The notes below the pieces were generated by a model. The model ran no database searches. It was given only the letters and a program-made list of their open reading frames with translations, and was not told the origin of the DNA. A stretch of DNA of 64,000 nucleotides from Zonotrichia leucophrys gambelii (taxonomy: Eukaryota > Chordata > Aves > Passeriformes > Passerellidae): contig NC_088169.1 in assembly GCF_028769735.1 (NCBI RefSeq), forward strand, positions 43,057,229 through 43,121,228, read 5' to 3'. The translations under genes and the position numbers were made by a program. Position 1 is the first letter of the stretch. The number at the start of each line of letters is the position of its first letter. Below, in pieces: positions 49,801-60,200 of the stretch.

Positions 49801-51298
49801 AAAAACACCAAAAACTTTGGGGAAGCAACATGTTTTTATTCTTCTCTCATAAATTCCTTAATCCACTGATGTCCACTGGAATGAAGATGAAATAAATTCA
49901 TGCAGTTATGTATTACAATGTCAAAATGTACACTGGGTTCTATGCACTAATATGTATGTTACAGCTATAAATCAGATAATTAATGTGTTAAACACACTGC
50001 CATTGTCTGTGAATGTTTACATTTTTGCAATCACCATTGCCCTATTTGATAGTAGCAAAGAAACCTTTACATGTTCAACAAGATTTAAAATGCATATCAA
50101 ATGAGTTAAAGTCTTAAAAACCTGACAAATGGAAATAATTTCTGAATTTGCTACTAATAACACTCTCATAAGTCATAAGTTGTTCTCTCAAAAAACATAA
50201 ATTTGTGACTGCGAGTTATAAGACAACTGTATTTAAATCCACACTAAGTAACCTAATGTATGTTCATTTGATTTTTTAACAAAGTTTCTTTCAAAAGTTC
50301 TCAAAAACATGCAATAATTTCTATGGCTTTCTGTACCCTAAAGGAGAGATGTTAACAGGATCAATCCTTTTTTCCTCTGCTTTTGCCAATAGTTATTTAA
50401 ATTATGGTTAGATTTAAATTCAGCAACATCTGCAAGTCCATTATTAAAGTAAACCAAGCAAAGTAAAAATTGAAAGCAGACAAAACTGAAATTCTGAAAA
50501 AATGCAAGTGACTTGCAAGTTGAATTTCATTTACACTGCTGTAACAATTATTTTCCATGAGAAATTATGTGGCTGGATTAGTGAAGTACATTTTAAATCC
50601 GCAGGGAACATGTGTCACTTTAACAGAATCAAACATTTTCAGTGAGGCTTACTATTTCTTTGTGAAAATCATATTATGGAAAAGTAGATTTCAAAAAAAG
50701 TGTAGAAAAATAACAAAATGGTATTTGCTCTAGACAATATCAAGTCCCAAATAAAATAACAGGAATTTTAAAGGTAAGAAACATTGATCTGAATTTTTTT
50801 TATATTATTGGCAGAGCTGACGTGTAGGCAGTATACAATCTTTTTCTATCTACAAAGTCAACAGATGAACCGGACCTAAAATGAGCTGGAGATGATTTTT
50901 AAAGGAAATAGAAAGCTGTAATTTGTACCAAGGTTTAGAAGTTTTTCTTTTTTTTTACTGCAAAATATAAATAGGCAAAATAGAGAGAGTTACAGACGAA
51001 ATTACATTAATTAATTTGTCATATAATAGTTAAAATAGAGATCTGGATGTTAATCAAAGAAAAAAGACTTTGGAGATTAAAGTAATCAGTGAAAACCGGT
51101 GGTATGTTTGCATGTGTCAAATTTACAGAGTGTGATAAACCTATTGTTTTTTGATGAGCAAAAGAAATATTTAAATATTATAAATATCCTAAATTTTAAA
51201 AGAATTTAAATAAATAAATAAATTTTTAAACTTTTTAACAGAGGAGAAACTTTATTTGTGAATATACAGCAAATTAATTTTTCTATGTGCTGTACTGG
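46891..51298. other. Unique AT-rich sequence, no gene seen
   Basis: The stretch contains a 23-base A run (48693-48715) and a T/G-rich stretch at 49356-49405. No mobile element or exon was recognised. The fall in complexity around 50.0-51.3 kb is ordinary AT-rich DNA. Confidence 0.6.
48693..48715 (+). repeat. A23 homopolymer
   Basis: Twenty-three consecutive A residues follow GTCAGCTTAGC. A retroposed transcript end is possible. I found neither an upstream AATAAA at the usual distance nor a clear flanking duplication. Confidence 0.9.
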
Positions 51299-51904
51299 TG
51301 TCCCATGCAGTATGGGAAATAAGGACATTTTAGAAACAACAACAGTCTGAACCTTCAAAAAAACTGTCGAGAAATATATGGACACAATGGATAAAATATT
51401 TAGAAGAGATTAAAATTTAATTTCCCTTTGAAAGCTGCAGGAAATTAATACACCTAAAAAAAATTACACATAGAAAACATTGTATAATTATCATCTCATC
51501 ATTAGAGGGGATGCATAGAGGGGACATCTTTCCTACAATTCCCATGTATGTGTCAATACTTCCTGCAGAATCCACAGAGGTACAGACATGCCACTAGAAG
51601 GAATTCTGGGCTGTACTGTTTCTGCCTCTGCACAAACTTCTTTTGGGGATATTGCTGAAGTAGCTATTGCTCAAGAGACCAAATGGATATTGATCTGCTG
51701 GTGGGAGGTGGTGAATGATTGCCCTTGCATCACTTGCTGTTTTTTGAGGTCCTCCTGACTCCCCTATTCATTTTAACTCCCTTATTAAACTCACAAGTTA
51801 TTCTCAGTTTTACCCATCTGATTCTTTCCTCTATCCCACTGCAAGATGAGTAGGTGAGCAATTGTGTGAGGGCTTTAGTTTCCAGCCAAAGTCAACCCAT
51901 AACA
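51299..51904 (+). mobile_element. Solo LTR (3' half clear, 5' boundary from TSD)
   Basis: The 3' part has the texture of a common bird LTR: GGGAGGTGGTGAATGATTGC, CTTGCATCACTTGC, a CCCTTATTAAAC segment, a TTTTACCCATCTGATTC block, CTCTATCCCACTGC, then a U5-like end CAACCCATAACA at 51904. The 5-bp sequence ACTGG directly follows at 51905-51909 and also occurs at 51294-51298 directly before a TG. This would bound a 606-bp TG...CA element with a 5-bp target duplication. The first 250 bp is unusually AT-rich for a U3, so the true 5' edge may lie nearer 51600 and the duplication may be coincidental. No internal genes adjoin it. Confidence 0.6.
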
Positions 51905-52934
51905 ACTGGTTTTCATACCCTGCAGTGATAAAGTTGTACAACCTCACTAGCAATGTAGATTAAGGCTGCCTTTTTAGAAAGTTTTGGGATTTTTCCTGAT
52001 GTTTAGTTTAATTCTTCCTGTTGTAACTTAAAGCCCATCAGTTCTTGCCCTATCCACAGTGAGCATAAATGCAACTTTATTATTACCTGTTGTAAAGATT
52101 TTTTGAAGAAATATCTGGAGGTTGTTATGAATGAAGTATGAGTAGAAATATGTGTTTGAAAAAGAAAGTGCACATCACAGAGTTGTAAGAGTGGTCTGTA
52201 TTGATAATAGATGTCTCATCAGTGAGGAACCTGCATACAAGCTCCAGGAGGATGCCAACAAGATTACAGCACATCATGTATATCAGTCCTTTTCCTTCTA
52301 GCCCACCAGAAAATCTTGGTGTATCAACAAAGAAAAAATATACAATGGGCAGCAAAGTGGCCTAAGAATTAAGGAAGCTGAGTTAAGCAAGGTTCTGAGA
52401 AAAATGACCATCCAGCCGTTGGCTCCTACAGTGCATGAAAGGTCTGTCAAAAAAATGGTTTGTTGCCACCAGATAGAGAAAAACAAGGACAGGACAAGGA
52501 CTTGTAGCCTCTTCTCTTTTGCACACAAGCAATCTTGAACAGACCACCTAGGGACTGACTGCATGTTGAATAAATGAAATTTAAGAAAGTAAAAGAGTGA
52601 GAAATAAATCTATTGATATACCTTGGGGGATGGGGTGGGGAGGAGGGAGGCAGGGGGTGGAAGGCACCTTTGTTTTCTAGAAGGCCTCTGAATTTGGTTA
52701 CACTAATTTCATTACAGTTCCTCAGTGGGCAACCACAACGCGTGGAAAGTCTGTTATTACAGCAATTTCTAGGCTTTCCTTCTCTGACTCTGTGACCCAA
52801 ATATTTGAAATTTTTGCCTTAGGTCCTGTTTTCTAGAGCTTGTTGGTTCCCAGTCTTCCCAAGTCCATCTGGCTCCTGTCCATTCCTAAAATTGCATCTC
52901 ACTGGGTTCAGAATAGTGAAAATCCAGGTTGATA
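51905..52934. other. Unique sequence, no gene seen
   Basis: The stretch holds a G-rich run at 52625-52657, described separately. A minus-strand frame (52447-52800) is an antisense shadow of that run, with a Pro/His string from the C-rich strand. No exon is supported. Confidence 0.55.
52625..52657 (+). other. Potential G-quadruplex
   Basis: Five G runs of 3 to 5 residues (GGGGG, GGGG, GGGG, GGG, GGGGG) are separated by loops of 1 to 5 bases within 33 bp. This satisfies the usual G3+N1-7 pattern. It stands out sharply from the AT-rich surroundings. Confidence 0.85.
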
Positions 52935-53055
52935 AAAAAGTGTCTGGATGACTGGACTAAAGGGGCACACCTTACCTGGAGGCTGGTAAGGCAGAGGCTC
53001 TGAGCAGAAGTTCAACTACAGCTTCCTTCCAATCTGAATTATTCTGTTTCTTTGG
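52935..53055 (+). mobile_element. Possible CR1 3' fragment
   Basis: The end CTTCCTTCCAATCTGAATTATTCTGTTTCTTTGG resembles the last 30 bp of CR1 (AGGTCCCTTCCAACCTGAATTATTCTATG type). GTGTCTGGATGACTGGACTA upstream is only loosely CR1-like. It is short, so the call is tentative. Confidence 0.4.
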
Positions 53056-56000
53056 ATCACTGCTCAAAGTAAATAATTGGAAGGGAAGTAAGGAAAGTGA
53101 AAGCTATTTTGTAAAAGTTTTTGAGGCTTTGTGGATTGTATGTCCCAACAGAGAAGCTATTTCTTCACAATACCACATTAAATGTTGGCAAGAGTTCATT
53201 TTGTATTCCATAAAAATCCTCAGGTCCTTTTCTGCAAAACACATTGTTTCCTGGTCTGCATTTGTATCACAAGTTTTCCCTGCCACCATGCAATCCTTTC
53301 CTCCAGCTGACTTGTATTTTACTTAAGCATATTACTAAAAGAGATTTTTTTTTTAATCTTATCTTCCAAAGTATTTTCACACCTAGAGCTTCATAGCATC
53401 TGAAAATTTAATAAAGGTATTATTTCTTCCACTATCACAAGTGAAAAATATTGCAGAGCTTAAGGCAGACTTTTGTAATACCACAACAAACATTTTTTCA
53501 CTCTGACAAAGAGTCATAATTAATTTTTTCCTGAAATAGTTTTCCACTAATTTCATATCTATATTACAGTTGTTTATTCTGGACAATATTTCCATTGTTT
53601 GTTTATAAAACTATCATGTGATAACTTCTAAAATCCTTCTAAAACAAAGAGGTAGAGCAACACCACTCTCCCTCTATCCACAGAATGCATTAAAATGTAA
53701 TAGATGTTTAATTGGAGAGTTCCAGTTTCTGTCCATATCTATATTGTTACCAATTACAGAGTGGCAGAGTTCAGTATTTCTGAAAATTCATGCTTTCTCA
53801 AGGTATTTAATTGAAGCCTAAATTTCACTATTATTAGCTATGGTAATGATCATTAGAAATTACTGCCTGTTTTTTCAAATTAAAAACAATTTAGTGGTAG
53901 AAACTTCTGACACCACTTTAATTCACTTTAACCATCTGAAATTAAACAAAGGCAAATGCAATGTCATACAACTGATAAGCTGTGCTTTTCTTAGAGTGAA
54001 AAATTTTTGGTATGCAGTGTGCTGAGACTAAAGACAACCAATAATTTCTACTGACACTGTGTTGATATCAGCACACAGAGACAAACTCCACTTATATTAA
54101 AGACACATGAAGAAAAGTAAAAATAAGGAAGATAGACTTCTCATAAAATCATTTAACTGCAGAATCTTTGACTAAAGGTCTGAAACTTCCTTGTAGTACA
54201 CTAAATCTCAAATTATTTTCTCATAGAGTGCAATGTCATATGTTATTGGTGATGAGGCCCTATGTGTCATTTTCCCCAGCTACATTAATATTTCTGAAGA
54301 TTCAAAGACATCATATGTCACAGCACTCTATGACCATTAGCTGCAATGCTTGTTAGTACTCAGAAGCAACTGGAAGAAAGAGCAGGGAGGAGAGTGCTTT
54401 AGGCTTTTGCTTAACTGTCTTTCCACCACTGGGAGTAGTGGCAGAGGAAGGAGAGCTGCTTTGCAATTCATTTTGCTTAAAAAATCCAAAAAAAGCATAA
54501 TCTTTAAGGAGCACACAAAAGATGCTGTAAAGTTAGGTGGTGACTCTGAGCAGGGCCACAGGTAGTGAGTAGAACTACATCACAACTGGTGCAGCTATGC
54601 TTCTGAGAGACTGCTGGGGCTTTTTTTTTACTCCCTGCTCAAACTTTGGCACAGGAAAGGAACAAGGAAGCTATTTGCTGCTGGATTTAAATGAGGGGCA
54701 GAAAGAATGGAGCCTGATTAGTGCCTAGTGATTATTCCCTTGATTCCCTGGCCTTTTCCATCTCTCTTCCATAGGGATGGAAGGACATATGAATATATCC
54801 TGGCACTACATTCCCAGTTGCAGATGCTACAATGAGCTGACCCTCAGCAGTGCCAGTGGTGCATTTTCCCCTATCTCCAACCCTGCTCAAGTCACCTGCA
54901 TCTTACCAGAGCTGCATCCTATTCTATTCTGATAATGTTTCAAATACTGTACAGGCAGGAAAAGGATATTGGCAGGTGAGGTAAAACTCCTTACCTACTG
55001 CCTAAGTATATCCAAATGAGAATTTAATGCTTTCAAAAAGCTTTCTGAGGAAACCTGCCACAAGAAGACAGGATGAAAATGTTGCAGTTTGCAACTGGCG
55101 ATAACCTATCTTATCTGATAACACAGGATTTCCCATGCTTTTAATGGAGGCTAGGCTTGCCTCTACAGTAACGAAAAATGTGACATGCTGCACACTAAAT
55201 GTAACCAACATTTTAGAAAGATATTGAGAGCTATGCTGGCAAAAATACCAAAATGAATGGTGCTTTTTTTTTTTGAAACTTGAAAAAAACATGTGAGAAT
55301 ATCAGTTTAATTTTTATTCTTGTTTTCAATCTGTTTCTATTTAAGATTTGGCAAATGCAGAAATATAGTTGTTATTTTGGTTAAAGAACAGAGATACTTC
55401 TCTGTCTAAGTAAAACTGTTCCCACAAGAAAGGAAAAATGCTCCTTTCACTTAATTTTCAATGAATGGCTTCCTGATGCTTTGCAAGGAATAGTTCAATG
55501 CCTGCCCCAGGAAGCCCAGTCTCACAGTGGAAGAAACATGAATCTGAACAAAGTGAGTAATAGGGGCAAAGGTACCTGAAAGAATGTATTTTTCTGTTGC
55601 TCATGGGATGCATTTTGCAGCTCAACATTCACACATCATAGGGGGCTGACTCCTATAGGCATTCATTTAATGATGTGGGGGTGTTTTTTAATCTTCTCAC
55701 TGGTAGAGACAAATATATACTCAATAAAAAATGGAGAATTACTATAAAAAACCTGGTTTTGATTCAAGTAAAAAAAAAAGAATAAGAAAATAAAAATGAG
55801 CTAGAGATATAGATCTACTTTGTACTGTTCAGTTTCCCTATTAACAAGAAAATGGAGAATCCTCTCATTTAATCCTTGTTAGAATTTCACTGATCAGCTG
55901 CAACAGCTGCAAGCATTTGATAGTATAACTTGGAAATAATCATTGAGAATCACTTCAATTTTTTCTGAAAAGCTTTTTGAGAAGGTGAGGAGTTTTCCCT

Positions 56001-56456
56001 AGTGGTTTCTTCTCCCATCCAAGTCCTTGCTCTATTTCTGACACTTCAGAAACCGGAAACTCTCTGAAATCTGTGTAAAGATCTGAAACCAGATCCAGCC
56101 ACTCAGTGGTTGGGTACTTCTGTGCATTCCTTCCACAGAAGCCTCACTCACCTCTAAGGATCATTGCCTTTTGCCTTCGTGCTCTGTAGTTCAGAGAAAA
56201 CAAGTTCCACAGCAGAAAAACAATGAAGCTGTGCCACTATATAGCACCACATGGTGGTTTTGGCAGCAGTTTTTAAAACCAGACTTAAATTTTCAAAGCC
56301 AGATGGTGCAGTACAGTTGCGTCCGGATCATATTTCAAGACAGAGCATTAAACAGTCCACCCAATAATTCAATATCAATACCAAAATAGCTAATTGAGTC
56401 ACACAAGGCACAGGCAGTGCAACTGAACCAAAAGTAATGTTTTTTTTTAAACTTCA
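53056..56456. other. Unique AT-rich sequence, no supported gene
   Basis: A minus-strand stretch at 54995-55054 sits behind a good acceptor (CATCCTGTCTTCTTGTGGCAG) and encodes 19 residues before a TAG at a donor-like GTAAGG. This is mentioned as a lead only. No mobile element was recognised. Confidence 0.5.
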
Positions 56457-56828
56457 ATACTAACTGCATCCAGTCCTGGGCTCCCCAGTAGAAGAAAGCC
56501 ATGGAGGCATTTGAATGATTTCCTAGGAGGGGCACACAAAGGAGCCAGAGAGCTGGAATACGTCTTCTGTGCAGACAGGCTGAGAGAGTTGGGGTTGCTC
56601 AGCCTCAGCTAGAGAAGCCTCCACAGAGACCTTAGAGCAGCCTTCCAATAGCTAAAAGAAACTAACAAGAAAGCAGGAAAGGGATTTTTTGTAAGGGTGT
56701 GAAGTGGTAGGACAAGAGGACATAGGTTTAAGCTTAAAGAGGGTAGTTTTAAATTACACATAAGGATGAGATTTTTTTAGGATGAGGATGGTAAAAAGCT
56801 GCAACAGTTTGCCCAGAGAAGTTCTGTG
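56457..56828 (+). mobile_element. CR1 LINE, left part of an interrupted copy
   Basis: Blocks are ACTGCATCCAGTCCTGGGCT, CCCAGTAGAAGAAAGCCATG, CAGACAGGCTGAGAGAGTTG, GGGTTGCTCAGCCTCAGC, GTGGTAGGACAAGAGGACAT, AATTACACATAAGGATGAGA and GCAACAGTTTGCCCAGAGAA. These match CR1 up to the middle of the 3' UTR, where similarity stops abruptly at about 56828. It resumes at 57105 with the next expected CR1 segment. Confidence 0.92.
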
Positions 56829-57107
56829 TGCTCTATTGTAGGAGTCCTAGTAAAATCTACGTATTGTATAAGTGGCCTTGCCCCAGTCCTAGTTGTTCTA
56901 AATGGGCTGCAGCTGTGCTGTCCTTAATCGGGTGGCAGCTGTGGCTAATGAAGATAACTGGGATAAAAGGGGGGTTATCTGGGCTGGCTGGTCAGAGAGA
57001 GCTTAGAAGCAGTGCTGATGAAGAGGCAGGAACAATGCTGCTGTGAAGAGCTGTGTGTGAGAAAACCACCCAGAAGGTATGGGACTCTAGAAATATGAAA
57101 TACAACA
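56829..57107 (+). mobile_element. Nested promoter-bearing LTR-like insertion
   Basis: About 280 bp of non-CR1 sequence splits a CR1 copy precisely between two segments that are adjacent in other CR1s, so it is an insertion. It contains a TATA-like GGGATAAAAGGGGGG (56961-56975) flanked by GATAAC and GTTATC (an inverted pair). It can be bounded as TGCTC...CAACA. The 3-bp GTG at both junctions may be a short target duplication. Size, TG...CA ends and a TATA box suggest a small LTR, but no AATAAA is visible. A non-autonomous or deleted LTR, or another element type, cannot be excluded. Confidence 0.6.
56963..56970 (+). promoter_or_regulatory. TATA-like box in nested insertion
   Basis: ATAAAAGG within GGGATAAAAGGGGGG, in a G-rich context typical of core promoters. 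It lies near the middle of the inserted sequence, consistent with a U3 promoter reading rightward. Confidence 0.5.
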
Positions 57108-57263
57108 GTGGTCCATCTCTGGAAGCATTCAAGGCCATGGTGGATGAGGCTTTGCATAACCTTATCTACTGAAAGATGTCCCTCTCCATGGCAAGGAAGG
57201 ATTGGATTAGGTGATCTTCAGGCATTTATTTCAATTTTAACTACTTGATTCTATGATTCTATA
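57108..57263 (+). mobile_element. CR1 LINE, right part of an interrupted copy
   Basis: CCATCTCTGGAAGCATTCAA, GCCATGGTGGATGAGGCTTT, GATGTCCCTCTCCATGGC, GGATTGGATTAGGTGATCTT and a TTGATTCTATGATTCTAT tail complete the CR1 that began at 56457. Rejoining the two halves across the insertion gives an uninterrupted CR1 3' UTR order. Confidence 0.93.
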
Positions 57264-60200
57264 AATAGGATGTTGTAGACGTGCTCCAAGAATGCAGTAT
57301 GAAATAAGCGTTGTACCTCCAGAAGCTCCCAGTCTCTGAAGTTGTACTATTTTCACCCATATAAGTTTAAGCTTGCAGGAAATAAACTGTTTAGAAACAA
57401 CATATCATAAGGAAGAAGAATAAAGTGAAGAGTTTGCAGATGATGATCAATGGGGAAAGATTGGAAAAAAATAATAGATTCTGTAATTGAACTTGTTAGC
57501 TTTGTCTACACACATCAACACTAAAGAATGCTACATAGCAAAGTAAACTTAAAGTGCAAGGACACTATTTTAATGGCAATGAGATGTCTTGATATCCAGA
57601 TAGCATGGTAAAACTTCCTCTCTCAGAAAAAGGTGGGAATAACAGAACAATGGATATGATGTGTTCCATTTAAAAAGCACATTAATCTCCTTGTAGGTAG
57701 ATGTGGCAGAAAGATGCCAGATGGATTGTCTCAAGTGTTGCCAGCAGTGAGGATGCTGCACAATTGAGGTGGGACTCCTGCTCCCAACTACACAGAAAAA
57801 CCTCTCCAGAACAGTTCAGAGCTGCTGTTAGCTGAATTTACCTGAATCAAGTTTAATTTTCTGAGACTTGATCCATCATTGTTGCATTGCTATTTCCCCT
57901 ACTCTACTAGAATTTTCTCAGCTTTTTTTCTTTTTTTACATGTGTCTCAAAATCACAGAAAATTTTTGAGATTACAGGTTAGCTCTGCAGGTTAGCACTG
58001 TCTAAGGAATTGATACTTCCTTCCATAAAATAAGGAATAAAACCTTCCAAAGATAGATTTTAGACTGACTTATAAGAAGAAATGTTTGCCCCTTTGAAAT
58101 TATTTGTCACTTCTGTATTGATTTCTTTGGATTTATGTCCCAGAATATCCCTTCCTCACTAGCAGAACCTTTCAAAGAACTGTTTGGTCAGATTGTATAA
58201 AATTATTAATTTGATCTAGGACCATTAATGAAGGATATTGTAAAAGTGAGACCATAGATATATTTTAGAAGCTGTGACTTTCCTTCAGAGACATAGTGGT
58301 TTTGCTCCAGGAAATTGTTCACAGTGTAATGAGCTTTTCCCAAAGCTTCCAGGGAAGACTGCTTACATGCTTTTAAATAACAAATGAACTTTTGGAAAAC
58401 TTGACACTTTGTATTTATCATTTAACAGTCAAATGGCATCTGAAACACCCAAGAAAGGGTTTTAACCTGTCTAGACAAATGTTTTATAAATTATAGATGT
58501 TCTGCTCAATCAAGATGAGCTATCTCTTTTTTTAAAGCTTTCATCTTTTACTTTTGTGTCTAATCTGATGAAAACTGTTTATTTTAAACTAAACCTTGAA
58601 GTGATTACTCAACATTCAGATCAATTACTTTTAGTTTTAAAATCAGTAAAAAGCTTTTTTTAGCATCATAAGAAAAAAATTCGTTTCTCTTTCTCCAACA
58701 CAAAGCCAAATAAGCTTTTTTCTGCTCTTCTTGGGAACAAAGTCTGTGGCAGCAGTCCAGGTGTAGAGTTCAAATAAGTGGCCAAATAAGCAGTGAAGGG
58801 TGGCTGAAAGGAATCACACAGATTTTGAGAAGTGTTTGGCCAAGCTGGGAAGCTGATGTGAAGAGTAAGGATGTTCCTGGCAGTGACCGTAGGCACTGAG
58901 TCTTTGAGAACACCAAGCCATCCTTGGGACCTCTGTCCAGAGCCCAGGGGTTACCAGGGCTCAGTCTTGATCCCTGATTCTTGGGAGTCCAAGACACCCA
59001 TGGAGACCGTTGTGTACTGCCCTTGGAAGCATCAACAGCAAAAGCAAAGGACTACCCCAATGGGAAATGGAGAACAGATTTTTAGGTGCAGTTCTACAGC
59101 ATCTGATGTCTGAAACTTCCAGTAAAAGTGAAAATAATCTTGCTTGGGTGCAAGATTCCTGCTACTGACACTGCGTGTATCTTGGATTCAGCTGAATGAA
59201 TACATTTAGCAGAAAATCAACTCTTCCAAAAGATTGCTTCCTATGCTCATATTTGAAATAGAGGATGGCAAACAGTGGACTCAGAACTTAAAAAAAAAAT
59301 TAACAGGTTTAGTGGTGATTCATGTATTTGATTACAGAACACTTTTATGTATTCTGCTTGTTTTCCTGAGGATAATTCTCTAAAGGCAGAAGATTTAGAC
59401 TAATGATCCATATAGAGTGTTCTCTTCATCAGTCTTTTGCTGGGAGTAAAGGTGAGGGAGTGTGGGTGATACCGGGAGGGGGAAAATATTGCCTGCTTTA
59501 ATGCAAACAGCAAAATTTCTGAAAGCACAAAAAACAAATACCAATCCAATCAATACTAGGAAAATGAACCAAGAAATCATGCCCAAAGTCAGTGGAGGGA
59601 GTTAACTCTTCACAATCTCAAGGTGAATCCACTCAGAGTATCCTTAATTACACATTGTATCCTAGAGCTGGTAATTCAAAACAAATATATGATGAAGTAG
59701 GCATGTTATATTTCAAGTAATGTTTTTTGACTAATTGATTTACACAGTGTAGTATTCAAATTGTACTGATAAATCAAATATTTCTATAAGTATACCACTC
59801 ATGTAGAAAGATGAATCCTGTGTATAATTTCCTGAGTGTGAGACTTGAAGAGCTGTCCTTGCTATTTACATTTCCTAACCACTAAGAACAGGGCTAAAAG
59901 GTTAGAGCTGAAAATACCTTGCCAGTCATTTCTAGCATCGTGAAGGTTCCCTTCATCTTCTTCCTGACTGAAGTTACAAAGGAGATCTTTCTGTTGCTGT
60001 ATTGCTTCTGGTCTTCTCTCAGTGCAGAGTGTGTGTTCTCTCCAAATTGGTAACTTCTGCTGACTTTGTAATTAAGTGAAGTAAACATACTAAAGATTTC
60101 CTTGGATGCTCAGCCACATTCTGCAGCATTTTGATATTTACTTTTCTTTCTCACTTTTTAATGTCATTTCCACCATTTTAACACTTGCTCTGGCATTGAA

